Assembly (NCBI RefSeq): GCF_017833295.1
Contig: NZ_JAFIBW010000001.1
Coordinates: forward strand, 3,499,501 to 3,563,500
DNA: 64,000 nt
Direction: 5' to 3'
DNA from: Methylobacterium sp. PvR107
GTDB taxonomy: Bacteria > Pseudomonadota > Alphaproteobacteria > Rhizobiales > Beijerinckiaceae
The number at the start of each line of letters is the position of its first letter. Position 1 is the stretch's first letter. The notes under the pieces are model-generated. The model ran no database searches. It was not told the origin of the DNA and was given only the letters and a program-made list of their open reading frames with translations. A program made the position numbers and the translations under genes. Below are positions 24,918-33,881 of the stretch, piece after piece.

Positions 24918-27149
24918 TCACCGGGTCGGTTGGTTCAAGGCGGCCTGGATCGCGGTCTTCGTCAGCGGTCGTGCCACATGCCGCACGGCTGCGAGGAGCG
25001 CGGCACGTGCAGCGGCGTCCGTGGCGGCGACCTCGAGGAGCGCGTTCTCCATGGCAGCGCATAGCCCATCGTCCGACGCATGATCCAGAACCCGGACGAG
25101 TGTGACGACCGCCGGCGCGCCGAAGCCCGCAAGAACAAGGCCCAGGCGCCACCAGACCGGACGGAACGACGATCGGACGAGCACGTCTGCGAGCGTGGCC
25201 ATGTGCCTCTCGTCAGGCTGCCCCATGCGGACGAGATCGTCGACGAGCTGCAGGCGTAGACGATCGTTGTCGGCCGCCGACAAGGCGATCACGACGTCGT
25301 CTATGGCAGCCTGCGCTGGTTCGCCGATCAGCCCCAGCGCATAGAACATCACGGTTCGGGTCTCCGCATGCTGAACCTGATCCAGCGCGCTCAGAAGCGG
25401 CTCTGCCGCTGGCTTCCCGATCGAGCCCAGCATCCGGGCGATCTGGCGTTTGAACGATGTGTTCCATGATTTGACGAGCGCCGCGACGAGCTCGCGGACC
25501 TCGTGTTCGGCCAGCCGCAGGCCTTCGTCGAGCGCCTTCTGCATCTCGATGAGACCATCCTCAACCCAGGAACCCTTCGGCGCGTGCCGGAGCGCCATGA
25601 TCCTTGCGGAGAAGAGCACATCTGCAGGCGCTCCGATCTTCGCCAAGGCTTGTACGAGCGCGTCGAGTAGCGCGCGGTCGGTCGAGCCCGCCGCCGCCTG
25701 GGCGAGAGCACCGACGGCCGCGGCAGCCTCCGTACCGAAATCGCCGAGCACCTTCGCGAGCGGGATCCTGACGGCGGGACCGCCGGCTTCGAATTCCTCA
25801 AGGAGAAAGCCCAGAGCGGCTGTTCCGAGGGTCGCGGCCGCGGCGGTCGCGGCTCGTAGAACGCGCTCATCGCCCGTGGTGCGGAAGACGGCCCTGAGGG
25901 CATGCAGGTCGGCCGGGGACCGCAAGCCGATCCGCGTTGCGGCACTCATCATGGCGGCGCGCGTCTCGTCGTCGCCGGCCTGCCGCAGACTGTTCAGGAG
26001 TAGGTCCAGGGCCAGGCCGGCATCCGGACCGATCCGGCCGAAAGCGTGGGCAATCGCCGACCTCTGCCGATCATCGGCGGCGCTCGCGAAGGCCACGTAG
26101 AGCGGCAGGACGGCGGCAAGGCCCATCTGACCGAGAGCGACGGCGATGTGGTGGGCGAGCGCGGTGCCTTGGGCCGGGATCAGGCCGGCGATCATTACGT
26201 CCAGCATTTGCGTGCCCGCAGGCTCCAGATTGTCGACGAACAGTTCGAGCTGCCGATCCGCCTGCCGACCGCACCGCGCCAGGACGAGCGGTATCATGGA
26301 CGGGAAGACGGTTGCCGCGGCCGGTCCGATGCCGGCGAGCGCGTACGCCATGGACCTCGCGACTTCCGCATCGTCGGTCGTGGCCAGCACGCGCATGAGG
26401 TCGGGGATCGCGACCGCGGCCTCGGGTCCGATCCTGTTCAGGGCATATCCGACCCACCGGAGGACGTCGGGATCCCGGACCGCTGTCAGGGCGGCTGCCA
26501 AGACCTCCAGATCGGCCGCGCCCGCATGCCATAGCAGTCCGGCGAGCCGTCGATGGTCGACCGTTTCTCCGGCATCGTGCAACGCTTCCGCGAGCCCTGC
26601 GACCGGTCCGGGGGCGATCTCCGGGCCGGTGCCGACGTCGATGAACCGGTCCAGCAGGGCGGTCGCGTCATCGAAACTCTCGTCCACGACCTCCCCAGCG
26701 TTCGGCACCGTCAGGTGCGCGCCCACCCTGCCTCGCACGATCCTGAACAGGAGGAATTCCTCGGGGGTGAAATCATCCCATCGGGTGCCTGGGGCGTTGC
26801 CCGACGGACAGTAGAGATCGCCGGAGAACCATGAGGCTGGCACAGGCGTGTCGACCTCATGGACGTCGAGCATCCCGATCTGCCGCTTCGGCCGCTTGCT
26901 CTTGACGCTCGGGCCAAAACCGTCTTCCGCCTCTCCGCCGAACCCTTGGAGGTAGAGCTTCTCTCCTACGATCGCCCACTTCGCCGTATAGCCCCTGTAG
27001 TTCGCGGTGCTGGTCGTCCGGCTGAATTCGCAGTAATCCCAGCGCGGGTGCCCGGGCGGCAGCAAGGAAACCATCGGATATAGAAAATACGTCTCTGACT
27101 TAACATCTATCCTGTCAGCGATCTGCCGAGTCATCGTCGATGCCGTCAC
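24918..27149 (-). CDS. HEAT-repeat protein with N-terminal 'RGY-KW-LYL' domain
   Basis: 743 aa. Residues 15-130 form a compact domain (SETYFLYPMVSLLPPGHPR, NYRGYTAKWAIVGEKLYLQ) that resembles a module common in bacterial hypothetical proteins. From about residue 165 to the end run many HEAT/PBS-type repeats, e.g. VLRWVGYALNRIGPEAAVAI, VARSMAYALAGIGPAAATVF, TRTVMFYALGLIGEPAQAAI. This should make a long solenoid that binds other proteins. No signal peptide or catalytic residues are seen. There are no close neighbours in its direction, and it is divergent from the AlkX-like gene. The function is not known. Confidence 0.7.
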   Translation of the reverse strand: MTASTMTRQIADRIDVKSETYFLYPMVSLLPPGHPRWDYCEFSRTTSTANYRGYTAKWAIVGEKLYLQGFGGEAEDGFGPSVKSKRPKRQIGMLDVHEVDTPVPASWFSGDLYCPSGNAPGTRWDDFTPEEFLLFRIVRGRVGAHLTVPNAGEVVDESFDDATALLDRFIDVGTGPEIAPGPVAGLAEALHDAGETVDHRRLAGLLWHAGAADLEVLAAALTAVRDPDVLRWVGYALNRIGPEAAVAIPDLMRVLATTDDAEVARSMAYALAGIGPAAATVFPSMIPLVLARCGRQADRQLELFVDNLEPAGTQMLDVMIAGLIPAQGTALAHHIAVALGQMGLAAVLPLYVAFASAADDRQRSAIAHAFGRIGPDAGLALDLLLNSLRQAGDDETRAAMMSAATRIGLRSPADLHALRAVFRTTGDERVLRAATAAAATLGTAALGFLLEEFEAGGPAVRIPLAKVLGDFGTEAAAAVGALAQAAAGSTDRALLDALVQALAKIGAPADVLFSARIMALRHAPKGSWVEDGLIEMQKALDEGLRLAEHEVRELVAALVKSWNTSFKRQIARMLGSIGKPAAEPLLSALDQVQHAETRTVMFYALGLIGEPAQAAIDDVVIALSAADNDRLRLQLVDDLVRMGQPDERHMATLADVLVRSSFRPVWWRLGLVLAGFGAPAVVTLVRVLDHASDDGLCAAMENALLEVAATDAAARAALLAAVRHVARPLTKTAIQAALNQPTR

Positions 27150-27414
27150 TGCTCCGCAATCTGCGTCGCGGAATTATATACCTCGCACAGATACATCGAT
27201 CGACCTTGAGGCACTTGGGAGCAGGCGACCATCGCGCGATCGGGGCAAGCGCCCGGCCGCGCTTCGCAACCCTAGGCAAGCCTGCCACGTTCCGCCCGCG
27301 CTCCGGAGACTGGATCTGATCCCCGAACTTTCCGATCTGGAGGCGCGCCGTATCGCGCTCACGGCCCAGGGCTTCGGTTCGCGTCGCCGCCGGCCGGCGG
27401 TCGGTGCCGCCGCC

Positions 27415-28542
27415 ATGCGCCGCGAGATCGGCCGGCTGGGCCTTCTCCAGATCGACAGCGTGAACGTCCTCGTCCGCGCCCACTACATGCCGCTGTTCTC
27501 GCGCCTGGGTCCGTACGATCGCGGCGCGCTCGACACCCTGGCGATCGCCCAGTCGAAGTGCTTCTTCGAGTACTGGGGCCACGAGGCGTCCCTCCTGCCC
27601 ATCGACCTGCATCCCCTGCTGCGCTGGCGCATGGAACGCGCCCGCGGCGGCCGCTGCGTCTGGAGCCGGCTCGAACCGTTCGCGGGCGAGCGGCGCGCGG
27701 AGGCCGACGCTCTGCTCACCCGCATCGAGAGCGGGGGCCCCCTGGCGGCGTCCGATGTGTCGGGCCCCAAGGCGTCCAAGGGCATGTGGAACTGGAGCGA
27801 TGCCAAGCACGCGCTCGAATGGCTGTTCTGGGCGGGCCTGATCGCGTCGACGCATCGACGGGGCAGCTTCGAGCGCGTTTATGACCTGCCCGAGCGGGTG
27901 CTGCCCCGGGCCGCCCTCGCACGACCGACCCCGGATCCGGTGGACGCCCGGCGCGAGCTCGTCGCACGGTCCGCGGCGGCGCTCGGCGTGGCGACCGCGA
28001 ACGACCTGCGCGACTACTACCGCCTCTCGCCGGCCGATGCCCGCCTGCCCATCGAGCAGCTCGTCGAGGCCGGCGTCCTCGTTCCGGTGCACGTCCGCGG
28101 CTGGCAGCAGCAGGCCTACCTGCACAAGGATGCCCGGCCCGGACGCCGGCATGCTGGCGCGGCGCTCCTCTCGCCGTTCGACCCGGTCGTCTGGCACCGC
28201 CCGAGGACGGAGCGGCTCTTCGGCTTCCGGTATCGATTGGAGATCTACACGCCGGCGCACAAGCGCGAGCATGGCTACTACGTGCTGCCGTTCCTCATGG
28301 ACGGCGCGCTCGTCGCCAGGGTCGACCTGAAGGCGGACCGACGGGCCGGGGCGCTGATCGTCCTGCGCGCGCATCGAGAGCCGGGTGCGCCAGCGGCTAC
28401 GATGGAGCGGATGCTCGCGGAATTGCGGTTGATGGCCTCGTGGCTCGGCCTGTCCGATGTCGTGATCTCGTCGACAGCCGGGCTGGAGAGCCGTGATTGC
28501 CGGGTCAGTTCCCGGAAGAGCGACCGGGCGGCGATGGAATAG
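27415..28542 (+). CDS. AlkX/YcaQ-family winged-helix DNA glycosylase
   Basis: Member of the HTH_42 (YcaQ/AlkZ) superfamily, which excises alkylated bases or unhooks interstrand crosslinks. The catalytic Q-phi-D motif of the AlkX branch is visible at residues 12-14 (GLLQIDSVNVLVRAHY), followed by FEYWGHEASLLPIDLHPLLR and GRRHAGAALLSPFDPVVWHR. From the first ATG the protein has 375 aa, but homology extends upstream in frame (LSDLEARRIALTAQGFGSR, from about 27325) with no ATG, GTG or TTG there. The real start may be a CTG near 27310-27316, or the original start was lost. The C-terminal 25 residues also look atypical. Confidence 0.8.
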   Translation: MRREIGRLGLLQIDSVNVLVRAHYMPLFSRLGPYDRGALDTLAIAQSKCFFEYWGHEASLLPIDLHPLLRWRMERARGGRCVWSRLEPFAGERRAEADALLTRIESGGPLAASDVSGPKASKGMWNWSDAKHALEWLFWAGLIASTHRRGSFERVYDLPERVLPRAALARPTPDPVDARRELVARSAAALGVATANDLRDYYRLSPADARLPIEQLVEAGVLVPVHVRGWQQQAYLHKDARPGRRHAGAALLSPFDPVVWHRPRTERLFGFRYRLEIYTPAHKREHGYYVLPFLMDGALVARVDLKADRRAGALIVLRAHREPGAPAATMERMLAELRLMASWLGLSDVVISSTAGLESRDCRVSSRKSDRAAME

Positions 28543-28557
28543 CCGGCGGACTCCAGG

Positions 28558-29073
28558 CTACGCGCCACGCCGGTCCGCGGACACCGCCTCGGCCAATGCC
28601 GGGAAGCCGCCGCGCAGATCGGCCGCCGTCATCCAGTACCCGGACCGCCCGAAGACCCGGTTCAGTTTGGCCTTGCGGCGCGCGCCCTTCGTCCAGGGCA
28701 GATGCGCGTCGGCCGCCGGGTCGATCTCCAGCACCAGCATGCGCTGCCGCTGGATCTGCATCGGCGTCACGCTGCGGATCGTCTTCCAGGGGATCCAGTC
28801 GGTCGACAGCCTGCGATCGTAGATCCCACGCGGCCCGACGGACACCACCGGTTTCGACTGGAACAGCTTGGGGAAGATCAGCACCGTGCAGAGGCCGAAG
28901 AACGCGACGCCGGCATAGGCCTCGAACTCGGCGAAGCTTCCGGGCGTCACGGCCGTGCGCCCGATTGTCGGGTGCGCATAGATCAGCCAGCCGGCGAAGG
29001 CCGTGAAGCCGACGGAGGCCAGGAAGAGGCCGATGGCCCGCCACGGCGAGCGATGGATCTCGACGACATCCAC
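28558..29073 (-). CDS. STM3941-type membrane protein
   Basis: 171 aa. Two TM helices (AIGLFLASVGFTAFAGWLIY and FEAYAGVAFFGLCTVLIF) are followed by a cytoplasmic PH-like part (VVSVGPRGIYDRRLSTDWI, WKTIRSVTPMQ). This is the layout of STM3941-family proteins, of unknown function. Convergent with the AlkX-type gene (15-bp gap). Confidence 0.7.
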   Translation of the reverse strand: MDVVEIHRSPWRAIGLFLASVGFTAFAGWLIYAHPTIGRTAVTPGSFAEFEAYAGVAFFGLCTVLIFPKLFQSKPVVSVGPRGIYDRRLSTDWIPWKTIRSVTPMQIQRQRMLVLEIDPAADAHLPWTKGARRKAKLNRVFGRSGYWMTAADLRGGFPALAEAVSADRRGA

Positions 29074-29599
29074 GTAGGCGAACTCCGCAATGCGATGGGC
29101 TGACCTGCGCCACGTTGCCCCTCGGGAGAGCGACTATCGCCCATTCGAAGGCGATTTCTTAGCCGATGGTAGGCGACTTCCTGCATGATCCAGTCCGAGA
29201 ACGCCTCGGCGCGAACACGTTCGAGGTGGTTCTCTACCTTGTTCAGGCAGGCTCGGACGAAGTAGCCTTCGCCGCGACGGCCTCAGCGCGGATCAGCGGG
29301 GCGACATTCCTGACCTGAATCTTCTCGACAATCGAGAGCAGGTGCGCGCGATCCTCGGTCTTACGCATGGAGCTGCCGGAGCGTCCGCTTCGGAGAGCAC
29401 GGCAGTGTGCACCGAATGACCGGGTTGGGCGCCAAGCCGAACGTCCGGTTCTGCGCGCGCTGACGATCCGGCGTGGCGTAGTCTGGCCGAAAGCTGCCGG
29501 TCCGCTTCCAACCCGGCAAGGCGGTGAAGCGGACCTTCTGCGCAGCTTGGACTAATTACACAAAGTGGCCTTGAGTAGGGGCGCGGATTCCCATTGACG
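29074..29599. repeat. 525-bp spacer: coding remnant plus dispersed repeat
   Basis: On the minus strand 29368-29130 shows coding-like text split between two frames (MRKTEDRAHLLSIVEKIQVR, then LNKVENHLERVRAEAFSDWI), probably a decayed gene I cannot name. From 29395 to 29555 lies the dispersed repeat: TGGGCGCCAAGCCGA, ATCCGGCGTGGC (29466-29477, same as 32051-32062) and TGGCCGAAAGCTGCCGG... (29484-29508). Confidence 0.4.
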
Positions 29600-29734
29600 A
29601 TGGCAATTCTCACCCCACGCCGCCGCTTCCTCGCGACCTCGCTGGTAGCCCCCGGCGCTACCGCTCTTGGCGGCTGTGACCGCTTCGCCGGAGCCGACGT
29701 CGACCGCGTTTCGGGTATGCCTGCCGGTCGGTGA
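29600..29734 (+). pseudogene. truncated N terminus of a Tat-exported protein (molybdo-oxidoreductase-like)
   Basis: An ATG at 29600 opens MAILTPRRRFLATSLVAPGA then TALGGCDRF, a twin-arginine leader ending in a lipobox-like Cys, as at the start of sulfite-oxidase-type molybdopterin subunits. It stops after 44 codons at TGA 29732, with no mature domain following. Likely the leftover 5' end of a deleted gene; assignment of the family is tentative. Confidence 0.45.
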
Positions 29735-29870
29735 AGTCACCGTTCGATTGTCATGCGCAGTCGCCGTCGTTACTCGACTTCCCGCTTTTCCTCTGCGGTC
29801 ACAGGGATCACGATCGAGCGAAGCGGGGCTCATTGCGGCTCCCCCAGAAACCTGCGGAAGGAAACATCCA

Positions 29871-31877
29871 ATGGTCGGGCAACCGCGCTGTATCGCCCTC
29901 GTCGGTCCCTCGCAGAGCGGCAAAAGTCTGTTGCTCGATGCGTTGATACGGCGATGCGAGCCCGGCCAATCCAGCATCGCAAACGAGAGCCGGTCGGTAC
30001 AGCCGGAGGCGAATGGCCGTGCCTACGCGATCAGCATCGAGCCGACGCTGACCGCTCTGCGCTTCCTTGGCGACGACTTCACCCTCGTCGACTGCCCAGG
30101 TTCGGTCGAGTTCGCGCAATCCGGCAAAGCTGTTCTGGACGTGTGCGATATGGCTGTCGTCGTCTGCGAGCCCGACGAACGTCGGCTCCCCGCCGTGCAG
30201 GTCGTGCTGCACGGGCTTGAGGAGCGCGGGGTCCCGCACCTCTTGTTCGTCAACAAGATCGACACGGCGACGCAAGGCCTGCGCGAGACCCTGGCCGCAC
30301 TGCAGTCCGTGTCTCGCATCCCGCTCCTGCTGCGGCAGATCCCTATATGGCGCGACGGAACAGCGGCCGGCTTCATCGACCTCGCTCTCGAACGCGCGTT
30401 CATCTACCGCGATCAGGCGCCGAGTACCCGGATGGATCTACCGGACGGAGAGCTGCCTCGGGAGAAGGAAGACCGATTCACGCTCCTAGAGCGCCTTGCC
30501 GATCACGACGACATCTTGATGGAGCAGCTCATCACCGACGCCGAGCCGGCGCGCGACCGCGTCATGGCAGACCTCGCCCGGGAGTTGCGGACCGGTCAGG
30601 CGGTCTCCATGCTCATCGGGTCCGCACAACGCGGCAACGGGCTGCTCCGGTTGCTCAAGGCACTCCGGCACGAGGCTCCGCGCATTGACGGCACGCGCGC
30701 GCGCATCGGCTTGCCCGATGACGGACCCGCGGTCGCGCAGGTGATCCTAACGCGGCATTCCGCTTTCGGCGGCAAGATCTCGGTATGCCGGGTGTTGCGT
30801 GGCAGCTTCCGGGAGGGTGATGCCGTTTTGGCAGGCCAGGGTACGACGACGCGGATCGGCGGTTTCCTCGCTGCCGACAGGCCTCAGAGCGGCAAGATCC
30901 CCTCTGTCGACGCGGGCGAGACATGCGGTTTCACCCGGCTCGAGAGTATCGCGACCGGACAGCGGTTCTCGACGCAGACGTTGGAGGAGCAGGATAGCCT
31001 GCCCACTCCTAAGCAAGTCTGCGCGACCGCGCTTCAGCTGCGGGATCGGAAGGACGACGTGCGCCTCAATTCCGCGCTCGCCAAGCTCGTCGAGGAAGAT
31101 CCCGGCTTGAAGGTGGAGCACCGGGCGGATCTGGAGGAGGTCCAGCTCCTCGGCCAGGGCGACATGCATCTGAGGGTCGCGATAGAGCGGCTGGCCGACC
31201 GTTTCGGTATGCGGGTAGAGCGCGGTCGGCCGAAGGTGGATTACCGCGAGACGATTCGAAAGCCCGCCCGCGGACACGGGCGGCATAAGAAGCAGACCGG
31301 CGGCCATGGACAATTCGCGGACGTCCATCTCGCCGTCCGGCCTCTGCCGAGCGGCGAGGGCTTCGTGTTCGAGGACGCAGTCGTCGGTGGCGCGGTACCG
31401 CGCAAGTTTATACCATCGGTAGAGGCTGGGGCACGCGCCTATCTGCGTCGGGGACCTCTCGGCTTCCCGGTCGAGGATCTCGCGGTGACGCTGACCGATG
31501 GCGCCTTCCACGCGGTCGACTCGTCAGACGCCGCCTTTCAGGCTGCCACGCGCTTGGCCCTGGACGACGCATTAGCGAAGGCGGAACCCGTCCTACTCGA
31601 GCCCGTATGGGCAATCGAGATTGTGATGCCGTCATCCGCTACCGCCAAAGCTACGGGTTTGGTCACGGGCCGCCGGGGCCAGATCCTGGGCTTTGATGCG
31701 CGGCCTGATTGGGCCGGCTGGGACGTGTTGAATGCCCTAATACCCGAGGCCGAAACATCGGATCTCATTGTCGAGCTTCGGTCTCTGACCAGCGGCGTCG
31801 GCAGCTTCACGTCTCGCTTCGATCATCGCGCGGAGCTTACCGGCCGACCGGCAGAGCTGCTGCTGCATCTAGCCTGA
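29871..31877 (+). CDS. EF-G-like translational GTPase paralogue
   Basis: 668-aa protein with the full elongation factor G domain order: G domain (1-270), domain II (VICRVLRGSFREGDAVL region), III (KVDYRETIR region) and IV/V (SAKATGLVTGRRGQILG region). G1 is GPSQSGKS and G4 is NKID. The switch I RGITI segment is missing and the DxPGH motif is DCPGS, so the catalytic His is Ser. It is thus one of the fast-evolving EF-G-like paralogues, possibly with weak GTPase activity; a ribosome-associated stress role is only a guess. The start at 29871 is set by homology; the upstream frame is unrelated DNA. Confidence 0.85.
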   Translation: MVGQPRCIALVGPSQSGKSLLLDALIRRCEPGQSSIANESRSVQPEANGRAYAISIEPTLTALRFLGDDFTLVDCPGSVEFAQSGKAVLDVCDMAVVVCEPDERRLPAVQVVLHGLEERGVPHLLFVNKIDTATQGLRETLAALQSVSRIPLLLRQIPIWRDGTAAGFIDLALERAFIYRDQAPSTRMDLPDGELPREKEDRFTLLERLADHDDILMEQLITDAEPARDRVMADLARELRTGQAVSMLIGSAQRGNGLLRLLKALRHEAPRIDGTRARIGLPDDGPAVAQVILTRHSAFGGKISVCRVLRGSFREGDAVLAGQGTTTRIGGFLAADRPQSGKIPSVDAGETCGFTRLESIATGQRFSTQTLEEQDSLPTPKQVCATALQLRDRKDDVRLNSALAKLVEEDPGLKVEHRADLEEVQLLGQGDMHLRVAIERLADRFGMRVERGRPKVDYRETIRKPARGHGRHKKQTGGHGQFADVHLAVRPLPSGEGFVFEDAVVGGAVPRKFIPSVEAGARAYLRRGPLGFPVEDLAVTLTDGAFHAVDSSDAAFQAATRLALDDALAKAEPVLLEPVWAIEIVMPSSATAKATGLVTGRRGQILGFDARPDWAGWDVLNALIPEAETSDLIVELRSLTSGVGSFTSRFDHRAELTGRPAELLLHLA

Positions 31878-32302
31878 GTGGGACGGATGACCAATCGCGC
31901 CTTTAGGATAATGACGAGAGCGGCGCACCCACGATCACGGCCACGCTGAGCGTGATCAGTCCAAAGTTGCGACTTCGGAGACGCCGCCGAATGCCGCAGA
32001 CTGGCCGAGATGGGCGCAAAGCCGAGCGGCTGTCATTGCGTGCAGTCGCCATCCGGCGTGGCTAGGTCTGGCTGATTGCGGCGCGGCCGCTTTCGGCGTT
32101 GAAACCGGAGGAGCGGACCTTTATTGCGGCTCAGGCAGTCGTTTCAAAGTGCACCGTCCGGACTTTCTGCCCCGTCAGTCCGGAAGTCCGCTCCGGAAGA
32201 AGCGGATTTGGAAACGTGGGCGCCATCCAGCCCATCCGCTGCGAGCTTGCCGGCACAAGACACGGTGATTGCGCGTTCTCTTCCTACTGGAGGGGTCGCG
32301 CA
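31878..32302. repeat. hairpin plus dispersed repeat, no gene
   Basis: GATCACG (31933-31939) pairs with CGTGATC (31951-31957) just after the EF-G-like gene, a possible weak terminator. From 31990 to 32215 lies a repeat copy: TGGCCGAGATGGGCGCAAA (32002-32020; 18 of 19 bases match 34042-34060) and ATCCGGCGTGGC (32051-32062). Confidence 0.45.
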
Positions 32303-32515
32303 ATGAGACTGCCCAAGAAGCTAGCCCGTGTGCTCTCCGACGAGATCCAAGGTGAGTACCACCTCACCTTCGAGGCTGAAGATGGAGAAGTCTTTCGCGT
32401 CCGCGCGAGCGAGCAGCAGGTCGCGGACCTAATCCAAGAGTTGGACGACCTCCTCGGCGATGACGCCGAAGAGGAAGACGAAGTGACTGAGCACAAGGAG
32501 ATGGGTGACGAATAG
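32303..32515 (+). CDS. small acidic hypothetical protein
   Basis: 70 aa, beginning MRLPKKLARVLSDEIQGEYH, with a small beta-rich middle (HLTFEAEDGEVFRVRAS) and a very acidic tail (LLGDDAEEEDEV). GGAGGGG lies well placed before the ATG at 32303. I do not recognise the family; the pattern fits a small soluble regulatory or chaperone-like protein. Followed in the same direction by three further tiny genes. Confidence 0.55.
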   Translation: MRLPKKLARVLSDEIQGEYHLTFEAEDGEVFRVRASEQQVADLIQELDDLLGDDAEEEDEVTEHKEMGDE

Positions 32516-32668
32516 CACGTGGGCCGGCAAACTTCGGGATGCGTGTGGCTGCCGAGGATTAGCGGGTGAGGCGAACCAAGTGGGCTGGCAATTGGCGCGA
32601 GACTGGACTGGTGAGCGTCAGCGGTCGGGTCTATCCTGATCCCGGGGCGCCGCAATGCGGAGGTCAGC

Positions 32669-32851
32669 ATGACCTTCATCGTCACAGGGTTAAGCGTATC
32701 GGGTCCGGCTCTGATTGGCTGCGACTCCGAGATCGGCGCGCTGGAGAAGGCCGCGGAGCTGATCCGAGCCGGCTTCGCCAATGTCCTGATCGCGGACGGA
32801 AAGGGCGTCCAATACACGCCTAGCCAGTTCCTCCGCGCGTTCCATCTCTGA
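32669..32851 (+). CDS. small hypothetical protein
   Basis: 60 aa: MTFIVTGLSVSGPALIGCDS, then IGALEKAAELIRAGFANVLI and a C-terminal LRAFHL. The beta-alpha-beta layout and helix resemble small orphan proteins of rhizobia and methylobacteria. A clear GGAGG lies 7 bp upstream of the ATG. Function unknown. Confidence 0.6.
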   Translation: MTFIVTGLSVSGPALIGCDSEIGALEKAAELIRAGFANVLIADGKGVQYTPSQFLRAFHL

Positions 32852-32883
32852 TCAGGGATGCGAAGGGCCTATAGGAGGATCCG

Positions 32884-33183
32884 ATGCGCGAGAACCTAGC
32901 CTTGCCACTCGTCCTAGCAGTCGTTTTCACGGCCGGCTGCATCCTGATCCAACGGCTTGAGCAATATGCCGAGCGCGTTGAAGACGTGTTGACCTTGGCG
33001 TTCTTGATTGTGGCTGGACTGTCGACGATTGCATTGCTCGGGCGCTACGCCGATGGCGCGCGTGCCTTTCCGCGGTCTCCACCCAGCCAAATGCAGACTT
33101 CGGAAGCACCGCCATTGTTGCTCAAGTCCGGAATAAAAGGGAGCATTTGGTACCGGCCGAGATCTAGGCAGTCATGCTGTTGA
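32884..33183 (+). CDS. small membrane protein, possibly extended at the C terminus
   Basis: 99 aa. Two TM helices (LALPLVLAVVFTAGCILI and LTLAFLIVAGLSTIALLG) are joined by a short charged loop. AGGAGGATCCG directly precedes the ATG, 32 bp after the previous gene, so the two may be co-transcribed. The last 40 residues (from PRSPPSQMQ on) look unselected and may reflect loss of the original stop. Function unknown. Confidence 0.55.
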   Translation: MRENLALPLVLAVVFTAGCILIQRLEQYAERVEDVLTLAFLIVAGLSTIALLGRYADGARAFPRSPPSQMQTSEAPPLLLKSGIKGSIWYRPRSRQSCC

Positions 33184-33383
33184 GCGCTTAGGTTGCTTCG
33201 AGTGGGCTCTGGCCAATTCTGGGCGCGTAAAAATAAATTTCCGCGAGCCTGAATTTTTATGTACCAACGCCAGAAGATGATTTATCATCAGCGCAATAGC
33301 TTGAGTTGAAGCTTGGCCAACGCGCAGTTATTCGAAGAGTACGAAGTCGTTTCGGCGAGGCCTTAGAACGCGAGGAGGTGCTC

Positions 33384-33689
33384 ATGGTGTTTTTCGCGCT
33401 TCTCTTCGTGAGCCTCGCTCTCCTCGGCGCATGCGTTGGCATCGGCGCTATCGGCCAGCCCATGTATGGCCAAGCGCTAAACAGCTACGGCTGGGGGCTC
33501 TGCGTCAACGGCGCGGCTCTCGCCGTCTTCTTCGTAATCACGTGGGTTCGGCGCGTGCGGCGCAGAACAACAGGAGTGAATTCACGTCATCCCCATGACG
33601 CCGGCATAGTGAGCTTTCGCATGCGAACACTACATCTGATCGAGATAGTCGCACTGATAAGCGTGGCTTCGCTCCCCGCCCTCGCCTAA
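33384..33689 (+). CDS. small two-helix membrane protein, frame running into next gene
   Basis: 101 aa from ATG 33384 (GAGGTG upstream). Two TM helices (VFFALLFVSLALLGACVGIG and GLCVNGAALAVFFVITWV) end in an Arg cluster (RRVRRRTTG), a plausible complete 55-60-aa protein. The frame lacks a stop there and continues into the signal peptide of the following gene to the TAA at 33687. Either the native stop was lost or the boundary is misread. Function unknown. Confidence 0.45.
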   Translation: MVFFALLFVSLALLGACVGIGAIGQPMYGQALNSYGWGLCVNGAALAVFFVITWVRRVRRRTTGVNSRHPHDAGIVSFRMRTLHLIEIVALISVASLPALA

Positions 33690-33881
33690 ACTGCGGATCA
33701 GACGGGCACAGGTGGTGGGCCCGCCACGACGGTAACGGCGCCGCATACCGCCGCGACAGGACAAACGGTGCCGAACCCGCGCGTGGTCACCCCGAACGAA
33801 ACCAGCATCGAGCGACGCTCCCGGGAGGAAGAGCAAGTAGACGCCATCACTCGGGGCATTTGTATCGACTGCTCACGCTGA
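33621..33881 (+). pseudogene. small secreted protein with an in-frame premature TAA
   Basis: An ATG at 33621 gives a signal peptide (MRTLHLIEIVALISVASLPALA), after which the reading frame has TAA (33687-33689) instead of a sense codon. The same frame then continues as TADQTGTGGGPATTVTAPHT, VVTPNETSIERRSREEEQV and ends GICIDCSR with TGA at 33879. A single CAA-to-TAA change would explain it, since Gln fits directly after the Ala-x-Ala cleavage site. Function of the family unknown. A sequencing error or rare read-through are alternatives. Confidence 0.6.

Noticed and set aside
24334..25083. 249-codon plus-strand frame after the AhpD-like gene
   Set aside because: Composition is Arg/Ser-rich and it overlaps the 3' end of the HEAT-repeat gene in antisense; no motif.
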